A DNA stretch of 64,000 nucleotides. Origin: an uncultured Sutterella sp. (GTDB lineage: Bacteria; Pseudomonadota; Gammaproteobacteria; Burkholderiales; Burkholderiaceae_F). Under the pieces are notes generated by a model. That model ran no database searches. It had not been told where the DNA came from and saw only the letters and a program-made list of their open reading frames with translations. Location of the stretch: positions 62,001 to 126,000 of the forward strand of contig CAJLHF010000001.1 in the NCBI GenBank assembly GCA_905206365.1, read 5' to 3'. Made by a program: the position numbers and the translations under genes. The first letter of the stretch is position 1. Each line of letters begins with the position of its first letter. Shown here one piece after another: positions 1 through 8,702 of this stretch.

Positions 1-1
1 C

Positions 2-568
2 AGTGCGGGCGCGCGGGAACTTTCCGCCGCCGTCACTGCGGAAATGCAACACCTTGCCATGAAGGGAGCCCGACTGGAAATCGCCCTCACCCCGTCCGAA
101 CCTTCGCCCGCGGGAAGCGAAAAGTGCGAATTTCTCATTGCGGGTCACGCGGGCGTGCAGACGCGTCCCCTCATCAAAGTCGCTTCCGGGGGCGAACTTG
201 CCCGTATCAGCCTCGCCATCGCCGTCATCACGGCGAAAGCCACCCCCGTGCCGACCTTGATTTTCGACGAAGTCGACAGCGGCATCGGCGGCGCCGTGGC
301 GGAAGTTGTGGGTAAACTGCTGAGGCAACTCGGCCGGGACCGTCAGGTACTCTGCATCACCCACCTGCCGCAGGTCGCTTCGTGCGGCGACAATCACTGG
401 CGCGTCGAAAAGCGCCTGCGCAACGAGCGCACCGTGAGTACGCTTACGGTCTTGGACCGCGACGCCCGTGTCGACGAAGTGGCCCGCATGTTGGCAGGCG
501 TCTCTATCACGCAGAATACGTTGGCTCTGGCACGGGAAATGATCCGGAGCCCGAAGGAAAACGAATGA
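2..568 (+). CDS. recN: DNA repair protein RecN, C-terminal part (5' end outside window)
   Basis: RecN is an SMC-like ATPase that acts in recombinational repair of double-strand breaks. Only the C-terminal ABC half is present; the frame is open from the first bases, so the start lies upstream of the window. Visible landmarks are the ABC signature region (SGGELARISLA), the Walker B with D-loop (LIFDEVDSGIGG) and the H-loop histidine (CITHLPQVAS), in the order expected for RecN. The stop codon overlaps the start of the next gene (ATGA). In many Burkholderiales recN sits beside nadK and hrcA; here a glycosyltransferase follows and nadK is about 22 kb away. Confidence 0.93.
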   Translation, partial: SAGARELSAAVTAEMQHLAMKGARLEIALTPSEPSPAGSEKCEFLIAGHAGVQTRPLIKVASGGELARISLAIAVITAKATPVPTLIFDEVDSGIGGAVAEVVGKLLRQLGRDRQVLCITHLPQVASCGDNHWRVEKRLRNERTVSTLTVLDRDARVDEVARMLAGVSITQNTLALAREMIRSPKENE

Positions 569-1323
569 CCCCCAGTCTCAGCACCATCATTCTGGCGAAA
601 AACTGCGCGCCTTCACTCGCCCGTACGCTTGCGTCCGTTCGCTTTGCCGACGAAGTACTCGTCATCGACGACTTCAGTACGGACACTACGGCGGACGTGG
701 CCCGATCGAGCGGTGCGCGTGTTCTTCAACACGCCTTGAACGGGGACTTTGCCGCACAACGTCGCTTCGGCGTTGAAGCGGCCGCCTCCGATTGGATTCT
801 CTTTCTCGACTCCGATGAAGTCGTCACACCGGAATTGCAGACTCAGATTCGCGATGCCATCCGGCGTCCGCCCGCTTCCTACTACCTTCGCCGTCTCAAC
901 TGTTTCGAACACCATACGATTCGGCACGGCTCCATGAGAAGCGATCGGGTCCTGCGACTCATGCCGAAGGAAGGAACCGACATCACGGGACGTGTTCATG
1001 AAAAAATCACGAGCATCCATCCTGCCTCGGAGCTCTCGGGCTACCTCCTTCACTACACTTACCGGAATTGGAGCGAAACCATCCGGAAGCTCGACAGCTA
1101 CACCTCCTACCTCGGGAAGCAACAAGCCGAATGCGGGAAAAACACTTCCTTTCTCATGGGGGCGCTTTTGAAGCCGACGTGGGCGTTTTTCAAAGCCTAC
1201 GTCATCGATCGCGGTTTCCTCGACGGAAAGATGGGCTTCCTTTTTGCCGTCCACCACGCCTACTACACGTTCATGAAGTACGCCAAGTGGGACTTGGAAA
1301 AGCGTACCAAGGGAGAATTTTGA
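565..1323 (+). CDS. Family 2 glycosyltransferase, WaaE/KdtX-like (LPS core)
   Basis: A 252-residue GT2 (GT-A fold) enzyme predicted to add a sugar to the lipopolysaccharide inner core on the cytoplasmic side. Visible motifs are the N-terminal nucleotide-binding segment (VIDDFSTDTT, residues 33-42) and the metal-binding LDSDE at 81-85. Overall length and the Tyr/Trp-rich C-terminus match the WaaE/KdtX type of core beta-glucosyltransferase. The ATG at 565 overlaps the recN stop; upstream in-frame GTG codons lie inside recN and are unlikely starts. Its own stop overlaps the next start (TGATG), so the two glycosyltransferases are translationally coupled. The exact sugar cannot be read from sequence. 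Confidence 0.85.
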   Translation: MTPSLSTIILAKNCAPSLARTLASVRFADEVLVIDDFSTDTTADVARSSGARVLQHALNGDFAAQRRFGVEAAASDWILFLDSDEVVTPELQTQIRDAIRRPPASYYLRRLNCFEHHTIRHGSMRSDRVLRLMPKEGTDITGRVHEKITSIHPASELSGYLLHYTYRNWSETIRKLDSYTSYLGKQQAECGKNTSFLMGALLKPTWAFFKAYVIDRGFLDGKMGFLFAVHHAYYTFMKYAKWDLEKRTKGEF

Positions 1324-2132
1324 TGAAAATCTCCGTCATCCTCGCCACCTACAACTGGCCTGACGCACTCAACCTCGCCTTGAAGTCGCTTGCCCGACAG
1401 ACGGACCGCGACTTCGAGGTCGTCGTGGCCGACGACGGTTCGCGCGACGATACGCGCGCGCTCATTGACGCCTGGCGCGAGAAGTTCCCCGTCCCTCTCG
1501 TTCATTCGTGGCAGCCCGACGAAGGCTTCCGCCTCGCGCGCTCGCGCAACAAGGCTGTGACGCTCGCTTCGGGCGAGTACCTCATCTTCATGGACGGGGA
1601 TTGCTTCGTACGCAATGATTTCGTCGCCACGCACCGCTCGCTTGCGCGGCCGCACCGGATCGTAGCCGGACAACGCATCCTGCTTTCGGACGCCTTCAGT
1701 CGCTCGTGCTTCGAAACGGGGGGAATCGACTGGATGGAAGATCTCGGCGCGTTGCGACGCCTCACGCGTGAAAAGTTGATCAACCGCTGGCAACCCGCAC
1801 TCGGTCTGTCGCTCGGACCGATTCGTTTCTGGCGCTCCCGACGCTGGCAACTCCTGCGCGGCTGCAATTGGTCGCTTTTCAAGGATGATTTCCTTGCGGT
1901 GGGCGGTCAGGACGAGCAGTTCGAGGGTTGGGGGTACGAAGACTCCGACATGGCGATCCGACTCATCAACAACGGTTGCCGGATGACCTGGGGATTGTGC
2001 TCGTCGCCGTGCTTTCATCTCTGGCACCGCGAAGCAGATCGAAGCCGCAAGGACGCGAACTGGGATCGTCTCATGGAGACGGAACGATCGGGACGCACGC
2101 AACCCGTGCGTCCGATGCAAGCGTACTACTGA
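1323..2132 (+). CDS. Family 2 glycosyltransferase with GT7-type C-terminal domain
   Basis: A 269-residue GT2 enzyme, probably acting in lipopolysaccharide or another surface glycan. It has VVADDGSRDDT (residues 34-44), a DGD metal site at 91-93, and the C-terminal GWGYEDSDMA segment near residues 202-211. That last segment is typical of the galactosyltransferase-type C-terminal domain (Glyco_transf_7C), where the acidic pair helps catalysis. The start overlaps the stop of the preceding glycosyltransferase. Its TGA directly abuts the stop codon of the convergent GT4 gene, leaving no intergenic base. Confidence 0.85.
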   Translation: MKISVILATYNWPDALNLALKSLARQTDRDFEVVVADDGSRDDTRALIDAWREKFPVPLVHSWQPDEGFRLARSRNKAVTLASGEYLIFMDGDCFVRNDFVATHRSLARPHRIVAGQRILLSDAFSRSCFETGGIDWMEDLGALRRLTREKLINRWQPALGLSLGPIRFWRSRRWQLLRGCNWSLFKDDFLAVGGQDEQFEGWGYEDSDMAIRLINNGCRMTWGLCSSPCFHLWHREADRSRKDANWDRLMETERSGRTQPVRPMQAYY

Positions 2133-3203
2133 TTACGGTCGGCGTAGCCCCGTCACCCGCTCGTACGTCGAGAGAAGTACCTCGACGTGTTCCTTGGTGC
2201 TCGTTGTTACGTGAAGGTACCGAGCCGAATTTTCAAGTTTCTTGCGTCCGAACCGTTCGATCGCCTGTTTAACGGCCGATTCGAATGACTCGAAGGATTG
2301 CACGTCGAATACTGTTTTGGCGGCCTCATCGATGACTTCACCCGAGCACACCTTGTTCGAAAGAACAACAGGCGTCCCGCAAGCAACGCTTTCGATCCCC
2401 ACCAAACCGAAGGGCTCGTAGCGAGAGCTCAGGATCGTAAAGTCCGCCCGACGATAAACGTCGGGCATGTCCTTGCGAAAGCCGATGTGGCGCACCTTAG
2501 CAGACTCCGACGGAATCGGTCGACCCGCCACCCACAATGTCACGGGCAACTGCGTGCGTTCAAAGTACGTTGTCAGAAGATCAAGCCCTTTGAACGCATG
2601 ATTCCCTGCAGACGGGATGACGAAGTAATAACGGTCGAGGGCCTTCTCAAGATCCACCGCACCCGAAGGAGATCCGCAAGAAAAGAGCTGCTCGGATACC
2701 GGCGGATAGATGGTTTCGCACTTTGACGGAGAGAGTCCGTAGAGCTCCAGCAACTCCTCGTGCATGCCGTTCGAGTGTGCGACCACCAGCCCACTGCGCG
2801 CGTAATACGCTTTTTCCAGATCGATCATTTTCCGATCGAAAAATCCTGGCTTCTGCTTCATCGCGCGAAGGTAGCCGAGATGCGTTCCACCACACACGGA
2901 AATGTCGGAATGGGTGTTTCGATTGCACGAAATCATCACGTCGATGCCGTGCTCGCAACGCAACGACCCCAGGCGCCAGTTGTAGTAGTAGTCGCGCAAC
3001 TTGCTCGGGAGCCACTTGCAGTTGATGTGTACGAATTCGACCTTGTCGGCATTGGGCAACGTACGGTCGATTTTCTTCGTGAAGATGACGGGCTTGAAGC
3101 CGAGTTGCAAGAGGCCGTCCGTCAGATCCTGAACGTACCGCCCCATTCCACCGTCGGTGCGAAAAGAGTGGCAGGCAATGCCGATTTTCCAGGGCTTCGT
3201 CAT
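2133..3203 (-). CDS. Family 4 glycosyltransferase (WaaG-like)
   Basis: A 356-residue GT-B fold glycosyltransferase. The N-terminal part has the acceptor-side glycine-rich loop (DGGMGRYVQDL). The C-terminal donor domain carries the retaining GT4 E-x7-E element (RYEPFGLVGIE, around residues 260-270) followed by ACGTPVV. This resembles WaaG/RfaG core glucosyltransferases, though other GT4 donors are possible. It lies 59 bases downstream of dnaE on the same strand with no visible terminator between them, so read-through from dnaE is plausible. Its 3' end abuts the convergent GT2 gene. Confidence 0.82.
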   Translation of the reverse strand: MTKPWKIGIACHSFRTDGGMGRYVQDLTDGLLQLGFKPVIFTKKIDRTLPNADKVEFVHINCKWLPSKLRDYYYNWRLGSLRCEHGIDVMISCNRNTHSDISVCGGTHLGYLRAMKQKPGFFDRKMIDLEKAYYARSGLVVAHSNGMHEELLELYGLSPSKCETIYPPVSEQLFSCGSPSGAVDLEKALDRYYFVIPSAGNHAFKGLDLLTTYFERTQLPVTLWVAGRPIPSESAKVRHIGFRKDMPDVYRRADFTILSSRYEPFGLVGIESVACGTPVVLSNKVCSGEVIDEAAKTVFDVQSFESFESAVKQAIERFGRKKLENSARYLHVTTSTKEHVEVLLSTYERVTGLRRP

Positions 3204-3262
3204 GAGAGGGTTTCCGTTGTAAGGGTGAATCCATGAGGTTCAATAAGCTCAAACGTGCGGCC

Positions 3263-6200
3263 TCAATAGACGACCTGCATCGATTCGACGGCAGGGACTG
3301 CAAGCAAAGCCGCCATGAAGTTTTCGGTGCCGTGCACCTGCTGCTCCGCAAAGACACTCCCCGTCACGCCCGCCGCCGTGGTTTCCAGGACGAGCGGTAC
3401 TCCGCTCTCGCCCGACTCCTGACGCAACAATTCTTCGATTTGCGCCAGCGTTTGTGCATTCGTTCCGGGCTTGACGCGGATCTTCAGATGCTTGGCCGCG
3501 CCGTGCCGAAATTGATCGAGCGTCTTCACGCTTTCGAGCGTAACGGACATGCGCTTTGAGAATTCATCGTAGCGCACCTTGCCCGTAAGACACACGACGC
3601 CGTCGACCTGGAAGACGCGGCGGTTCTTTTCCCAGAATTCGCTGAAGCACATCGCTTCGACGACGGCCGTTCCGTCGTCGATCGTGACGATCCCCATGCG
3701 ACCGCGTTTGCTTTGCACCTGACGCACCGAGGTGACGATCCCCGTCATTTTGACGGGCTCGCGGCTCGGTTGCAGATCCTTGAGGCACTGACGCGAATAG
3801 TGCGCGAGTTCCTCGCGATACTGGTCGAACATGTGTCCGGTCAGCCAATAGCCAAGCACGCTCTTTTCTTCCGTGAGCTTTTGACGCATCGTCCAGGGAA
3901 CGGCGGGAAGCCAACTCACGATGCGCGCCGTTTCACCGGGCTCGTCGAAGAGACTCTCCTGACCGGCGCTCGCTCGCAGAGATTGACTCGCTGAGAGGGC
4001 CTGCGGAATGTTGACGATCAGCTTGTTGCGGTCGGGATCGATCGAATCGAAGCACCCGGCTTTGACGAGCGCCTCGAGAAGACGGGCGTTCGCACCGGTG
4101 ACGCGTGCCGCCACATCGAAAATGTCGAGATAGGGACCATCCTTTTTGCGCTTTTCGACGAGATCCTGGATGACCGCCTGACTCACGCCCTTGATGCCGC
4201 CGAGACCGAAACGAATGTGCTTCTCGTCGGGGACGGTAAAAAACCAGTCGGACGCATTGATGTCGGGCATGAGGAGCTCGACCCCGTTGGCGATCGCGTC
4301 ATCGATCAGGGCCTTCATCTTTTCGCCCGAGTCCATCACCATGCACAAGTTCGCCGCCATGAAAGCCGCCGTATGGTGCGCTTTCAGGTACGCCGTCTGG
4401 TAAGCCACGTACGAGTACGCCGCGGCGTGCGACTTGTTGAAGCCGTAGCCCGCGAACTTTTCCATGAGATCGAAGATTTCCGAGGCGACTTCTTCCTTCA
4501 CGTTGCGCTCGGCCGCGCCCTTCACGAAGACGGCGCGCTGACGCTTCATCTCTTCGACGTTCTTCTTACCCATGGCACGGCGCAACAGGTCGGCGCCGCC
4601 GAGCGAATAGCCGCCCACCACCTGCGCGACTCGCATCACCTGTTCCTGATAGACCATGATGCCGTAGGTTTCGCGCAGCACGGGCTCCATGCGTTCGTCG
4701 AGGTACTCCACCTTTTCGCGACCGAACTTTCGCGCGATGAAGGAGGGAATGAGGTCCATCGGGCCGGGTCGATAGAGCGCGTTCAAGGCGACGAGGTCTT
4801 CGAGACGGTCGGGGCGGGCCTGCTTCAGAAGCGACCGCATCCCGTCCGATTCGAACTGGAAGATGGCCGCGGTGTTCGCTTCCTGGAAGAGTCGGTACGT
4901 GGGTTCGTCGTCGATCGGAATGTGGTCGAGTTCGAAGTGCGTCCCGGGATGGAGCTGATCGATGTACTCGACCGCCTTCGCGAGAATGGAAAGCGTCGTC
5001 AGACCGAGGAAGTCGAACTTCACGAGGCCTACGTTTTCGACGTCCTTCTTGTCGAACTGGCTCACCGTGTTTTCGGGCGCGCCGTCGGCGTTGTAGAGCG
5101 GACAGAAGTCGGTGAGCTTGCCGGGAGCAATGAGCACGCCCCCGGCGTGCATGCCGAGATTTCGGGTGAGGCCTTCAAGGGGCTTCGCGAGCCGCAGGAT
5201 TTCCTTGTATTCGTCGTCGCGCTCGACCGCTTCGCGGAATTCCGGCACGTCGCGCAACGCGTCGTCGAGCGTGATGTTTTTGCCCGGCTGCTGCGGAATC
5301 AGCTTCGAGAGCGCGTCCGTCTTCATGTAGGGGACGTCGAGCGCGCGACCGACGTCGCGCACGGCCGCCTTCGCGCCCATCGTGCCGAAGGTCGCGATCT
5401 GACTCACGGCGTCGACCCCGTACGTGCGCTTCACGTACTCGATCGTGCGGTCGCGGTTGTACTGGCAGAAGTCGACGTCGAAGTCAGGCATCGAAACGCG
5501 TTCCGGGTTGAGGAAGCGTTCGAAAAGGAGGTCGAATTTGAGCGGATCGAGGTCCGTGATGCCGAGCGAATACGCAACGAGCGAGCCCGCGCCCGAGCCT
5601 CGGCCCGGACCCACGGGAATGCCGTTTCGCTTCGACCAGTTGATGAAGTCCTGAACGATGAGGAAGTACCCCGGGAACTTCATCCCCTTGATGATGTCGA
5701 GTTCGTACGTGAGGCGCTCGTCGTAGGCGGGACGCTTTTCGTTCTGCAGGGTCTTGTCGGGATAGAGGAAGTCGAGCCGCTTTTGAAGACCCTCACGCGA
5801 AAGCTGCTCGATGTAGTCGTCGAGCGACATGCCGTCGGGGGTCGGAAAGAGCGGCAACTGCGGCTTCGAAAGGACGCCGTCCAAGTTGCAGCGCTTTGCG
5901 ATTTCCACGGAATTTCGAAGCGCGCTCGGCATGTCCGCGAAGAGTTCGCACATCTCTTCTTCAGACTTGAGGTACTGTTCGGGCGAATAGTTTTTCGAGC
6001 GTCGGGGATCCTGAAGCGAGAAGCCCTCCGCAATGGCGCAGCGCACTTCGTGTGCTTCGAAGTCCGACTTCTCAATGAACTGCACCGGGTGCGTCGCCAC
6101 GACGGGAAGTCCGTGCTCGGCCGCAAGGTTCGCAAGACGCGCCGTGGCGAGTTCGTCGTTGGGACGCCCCGCACGTTGCACTTCGATGTAGAGGCGGTCG

Positions 6201-6691
6201 CCGAAGATCGCCTTCAGTTCTTCAACCGCCTGGTCTGCAAGGTTGAAGCGCTTGTTGATGAGGTAGCGCCCGAGTTCGCCCTCGGCGCCGCCCGTAAGAG
6301 CAATAAGCCCGTCCGCACCGCCCTCCGCAAACCACGCGGGATCGATCTGCCCGCGGAACTTGTCGTCCTCCGTGAGAAAAGCCTTCGTCAGAAGAACGCA
6401 AAGCGAGTGATAGCCCGTGTGGTTCATGCACAGAACGCCGAGGCGTGTCGGCGCGTCGGGCTCTTTGAGGTTTTTGACGCGCAGGTCGCACCCGAGGATG
6501 GGCTTCAGGCCCGCGGCGAGCGCATGCGTGTAAAAACGAAGCCCGCCGAAAATATTCATCAAGTCCGCGATGCCCACGGCCACGCCGCCCATTTCGAGCA
6601 CCTTGTGAATCATCGGGTCGATGCGAACCAACCCGTCCGTGACGGAGTACTCGGAATGAAAGCGCAGGTGGATGAACTTGGGATCGGCCAT
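3263..6691 (-). CDS. dnaE: DNA polymerase III alpha subunit
   Basis: The catalytic subunit of the replicative polymerase holoenzyme, 1142 residues, close to the usual DnaE length. The N-terminal PHP domain (FIHLRFHSEYSVTDG start, about residues 1-270) is followed by the C-family polymerase core with the catalytic aspartates in MPDFDVDF (about residues 400-407) and VKFDFLGL, then a helix-hairpin-helix region and an OB-fold (VKMTGIVTSVRQVQ). The ATG at 6691 gives the family-typical MADPKFIHL start; an in-frame start 25 codons upstream adds sequence unlike the family. It is transcribed toward the GT4 gene. The sequence looks full and active. Confidence 0.97.
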   Translation of the reverse strand: MADPKFIHLRFHSEYSVTDGLVRIDPMIHKVLEMGGVAVGIADLMNIFGGLRFYTHALAAGLKPILGCDLRVKNLKEPDAPTRLGVLCMNHTGYHSLCVLLTKAFLTEDDKFRGQIDPAWFAEGGADGLIALTGGAEGELGRYLINKRFNLADQAVEELKAIFGDRLYIEVQRAGRPNDELATARLANLAAEHGLPVVATHPVQFIEKSDFEAHEVRCAIAEGFSLQDPRRSKNYSPEQYLKSEEEMCELFADMPSALRNSVEIAKRCNLDGVLSKPQLPLFPTPDGMSLDDYIEQLSREGLQKRLDFLYPDKTLQNEKRPAYDERLTYELDIIKGMKFPGYFLIVQDFINWSKRNGIPVGPGRGSGAGSLVAYSLGITDLDPLKFDLLFERFLNPERVSMPDFDVDFCQYNRDRTIEYVKRTYGVDAVSQIATFGTMGAKAAVRDVGRALDVPYMKTDALSKLIPQQPGKNITLDDALRDVPEFREAVERDDEYKEILRLAKPLEGLTRNLGMHAGGVLIAPGKLTDFCPLYNADGAPENTVSQFDKKDVENVGLVKFDFLGLTTLSILAKAVEYIDQLHPGTHFELDHIPIDDEPTYRLFQEANTAAIFQFESDGMRSLLKQARPDRLEDLVALNALYRPGPMDLIPSFIARKFGREKVEYLDERMEPVLRETYGIMVYQEQVMRVAQVVGGYSLGGADLLRRAMGKKNVEEMKRQRAVFVKGAAERNVKEEVASEIFDLMEKFAGYGFNKSHAAAYSYVAYQTAYLKAHHTAAFMAANLCMVMDSGEKMKALIDDAIANGVELLMPDINASDWFFTVPDEKHIRFGLGGIKGVSQAVIQDLVEKRKKDGPYLDIFDVAARVTGANARLLEALVKAGCFDSIDPDRNKLIVNIPQALSASQSLRASAGQESLFDEPGETARIVSWLPAVPWTMRQKLTEEKSVLGYWLTGHMFDQYREELAHYSRQCLKDLQPSREPVKMTGIVTSVRQVQSKRGRMGIVTIDDGTAVVEAMCFSEFWEKNRRVFQVDGVVCLTGKVRYDEFSKRMSVTLESVKTLDQFRHGAAKHLKIRVKPGTNAQTLAQIEELLRQESGESGVPLVLETTAAGVTGSVFAEQQVHGTENFMAALLAVPAVESMQVVY

Positions 6692-6835
6692 GTCGGTCTT
6701 GCGGAGGTGCGAAATTGCGACGAAGAAGAGAGGTCGGCCGCCCGGACGGGCGACCTCGCGAAGCATCCCCCGCCGCAGGGACGCTTCGGGTAGAAGCGCT
6801 GAAGGTTATAACAGAATCCTTCAGCGCAGAGGAGA

Positions 6836-7954
6836 TCAGGGAATGTCGTCCTCAAGGCGCATCGTCTCGTCCGTCAGAGTAAAGGCGGATCGGAGTTCGC
6901 GGCTCACGTGCACGGTCTTCATGTCGTTCAAGAGGAGCACCGCGTGCACGTCCTCGTGAGCGGAGAGAAAAGCTTTCGCCTTTTCCCAGCCCATGGCGAA
7001 AAGCGCCGTGCAGAGCGCGTCGGCACGACCGCCGTTGCGGTCGGCGATCGTCACGGAAGCGATGTCGGTGAGAACGGGGCGCCCCGTCTTCGCGCTCAGA
7101 ATGTGGCCGTAGCGCTTGCCGTCCTTTTCGAAATTGCGCTCGTAGGCGCCCGAAGTAATGACGCTCATGTCGGAGACGGCAAGGATCCCGAAGTAGGCGC
7201 CGCGCGTCTGATCGGGCGACTGAAGGCCGACACGCCAGGGGTGTCCGGGCGACTTTTCGCCCACGGCGACGACGTTCCCGCCCAAGTCGAGCAGTGCGTG
7301 CGAAGCACCTTCCGCTTTGAGGCGTTCGGAGAGCTTCTGACCGATATAGCCCTTGGCAATCCCGCCCATGTCGATGTTCTGCCCCGGAGCGATCCGCACG
7401 TACCAGGAACCCTCCGTTTCGCCGACTTCCACCTTACGGTAGTCAACGCGCTTCACGGCTTCGTCGATCGCCGCGTCGGACGGCACCGTATCGCCCCCGA
7501 AACCGATTTTCCAGAGGTTCACGACGGGACCGATCGTGGGTTCGAAAGCGCCGTCCGTTTCTTCCGCAACGCGCAACGCCAACCGGGTCATCTCGGCAAT
7601 TTCGGGCGTCACCGTCACGCGTTCGCCCGCCCGGCGGTTCACGTCGTTGAGCACCGTTTCCTTGTGCACGCTCATCATATCGTCGAACCGCTCGATTTCC
7701 GACTCCATGATGCTCGCGAGACGCTTCGTTTCTTCGGGCGTACCGGCATAGACCTGCCCCTGAATAAGCGTCCCCATATGAAGGCTTTGCCAGGGAAGCT
7801 GATACTCGACCGCTTGCGCTTCGGCAGCGGCGGGCGCATCGGCCGCCCGCAGTTGGGGGGCGGCAACGGCGGACGCGACCGCAACCAGAGCGGCGGAAAG
7901 CGCGAACACGAAAGGTTTGACGGCGGGAGCAGAAAAGAGCGACGACGAAAGCAT
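6836..7954 (-). CDS. apbE: FAD:protein FMN transferase ApbE, exported
   Basis: ApbE hydrolyses FAD and attaches FMN through a phosphoester to a Thr in D-x2-s/t-G-A-T motifs of target proteins, usually outside the cytoplasm and with magnesium. The 372-residue product has an N-terminal signal-like hydrophobic stretch (about residues 13-32), then DGAFEPTIGPVVNLW, NIDMGGIAKGYIGQKL and ALLDLGGNVVAVG, all hallmarks of the family. The ATG at 7954 places the signal peptide at the N-terminus; upstream in-frame codons overlap a terminator hairpin and were rejected. The gene lies just downstream of a small exported FMN-binding protein that carries the target motif, so that protein is the likely substrate. 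Confidence 0.93.
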   Translation of the reverse strand: MLSSSLFSAPAVKPFVFALSAALVAVASAVAAPQLRAADAPAAAEAQAVEYQLPWQSLHMGTLIQGQVYAGTPEETKRLASIMESEIERFDDMMSVHKETVLNDVNRRAGERVTVTPEIAEMTRLALRVAEETDGAFEPTIGPVVNLWKIGFGGDTVPSDAAIDEAVKRVDYRKVEVGETEGSWYVRIAPGQNIDMGGIAKGYIGQKLSERLKAEGASHALLDLGGNVVAVGEKSPGHPWRVGLQSPDQTRGAYFGILAVSDMSVITSGAYERNFEKDGKRYGHILSAKTGRPVLTDIASVTIADRNGGRADALCTALFAMGWEKAKAFLSAHEDVHAVLLLNDMKTVHVSRELRSAFTLTDETMRLEDDIP

Positions 7955-7995
7955 GATTGGCAAGCGGAAAAGCAAATATTCGAACGAAAAATGGA

Positions 7996-8029
7996 AAAAG
8001 GGGATGAGCGTGGCGTTCATCCCCTTTCC
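7996..8029 (-). terminator. Rho-independent terminator after the FMN-binding protein gene
   Basis: An 8-bp perfect stem (GGGGATGA / TCATCCCC) with a nine-base loop and flanking A and T runs; the minus-strand copy is followed by TTTTT. It separates the FMN-binding gene from apbE, so apbE either has its own promoter or depends on read-through. Confidence 0.75.
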
Positions 8030-8079
8030 CATGGATTCATGAAATACGGCGAAAACGCGTTCCGCCGCATCCGTCCATA

Positions 8080-8409
8080 TTACTGCGCCTTCGAGAGAGC
8101 GTCCTTGACGGCGGCCTTGATGCCGTCGGAGGAGAGCGTGGCACCGCCGACGCTGTCGACGCCTTCAACGCCGTTCTTCTTGACGATCTCGGGGAGCATC
8201 GTTTCGATCGGGGCGGCGATGATCATTTCGGTTTCGCCGTGCTTGACGACCTTGACGTCGGCGATCTTGCCGTCCTTGACGTCGACCTGGACCTGAATCA
8301 TCGATTCGCGGCCCTTGCCTTCACCCGTGTACGTGCCGTCCTTGTAGGCGGCCTGAGCGGCACCGGCGGCGAGAGCGGCAACGGCGGCGACAGCGAGGAT
8401 CTTCTTCAT
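8080..8409 (-). CDS. Small exported FMN-binding domain protein, likely ApbE substrate
   Basis: A 109-residue protein made of a signal peptide (residues 1-20, ending AAQA) and one FMN-binding domain (PF04205 type). The C-terminal D85-S-V-G-G-A-T91 segment fits the flavinylation motif, so Thr91 is the predicted residue that ApbE links to FMN in the periplasm. Such single-domain proteins act as periplasmic one-electron carriers for NQR/RNF-like complexes or extracellular reductases; no partner reductase is in this window. The ATG at 8409 has a good ribosome binding site (AGGAAG) seven bases upstream. The gene lies between glnS and apbE, with a strong terminator behind it. Confidence 0.88.
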   Translation of the reverse strand: MKKILAVAAVAALAAGAAQAAYKDGTYTGEGKGRESMIQVQVDVKDGKIADVKVVKHGETEMIIAAPIETMLPEIVKKNGVEGVDSVGGATLSSDGIKAAVKDALSKAQ

Positions 8410-8648
8410 GGTATTTCTTCCTAATGAACGTTCGGAATGGATGATGCGGCGACTTGCCGCAGTAGGCGTGCCGTTCACGACGAGCGGCAACTCCCGTGTC
8501 CCCGGGGGAGGTTGCGGCGCAGACGTCGAGCCCGAACGGGCCCTCGAACGCGCTGCGCAAAACGGGACTCAGGGATATTATCACAGGACTTTTCTCCGAT
8601 CATCGGCCGATCGGCTTAGATTTTCAATCGCCCCCCACACAAGACAAA
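8410..8648. other. Intergenic region upstream of the FMN-binding gene
   Basis: About 240 bases between the FMN-binding gene and the glnS terminator with no convincing gene. On the minus strand a GATAAT hexamer near 8575-8580 could be a -10 element for the FMN-binding gene; no good -35 was seen. The long leader this implies is GC-rich and could fold, but no known riboswitch class was recognised. Confidence 0.35.
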
Positions 8649-8676
8649 GGGCGGAGAAACCGAAGTTTCACCGCCC
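8649..8676 (-). terminator. Rho-independent terminator after glnS
   Basis: A hairpin GGGCGG-A-GAAAC / GTTTC-A-CCGCCC with a CGAA tetraloop. On the minus strand it is followed by TTTGTCTT, and it lies 27 bases beyond the glnS stop. Confidence 0.75.
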
Positions 8677-8702
8677 CTCGCGTTCTCAACGCGGTGTTCG
8701 GG

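Noticed and set aside
4217..6793. Long open frame antisense to dnaE (858 codons)
   Set aside because: It mirrors the codon bias of a GC-rich gene, has an Arg/Glu/Val-rich composition without any domain, and dnaE on the other strand is unmistakable. The same holds for the long frames opposite glnS, apbE, sbcB, msbA, secD and mutL.
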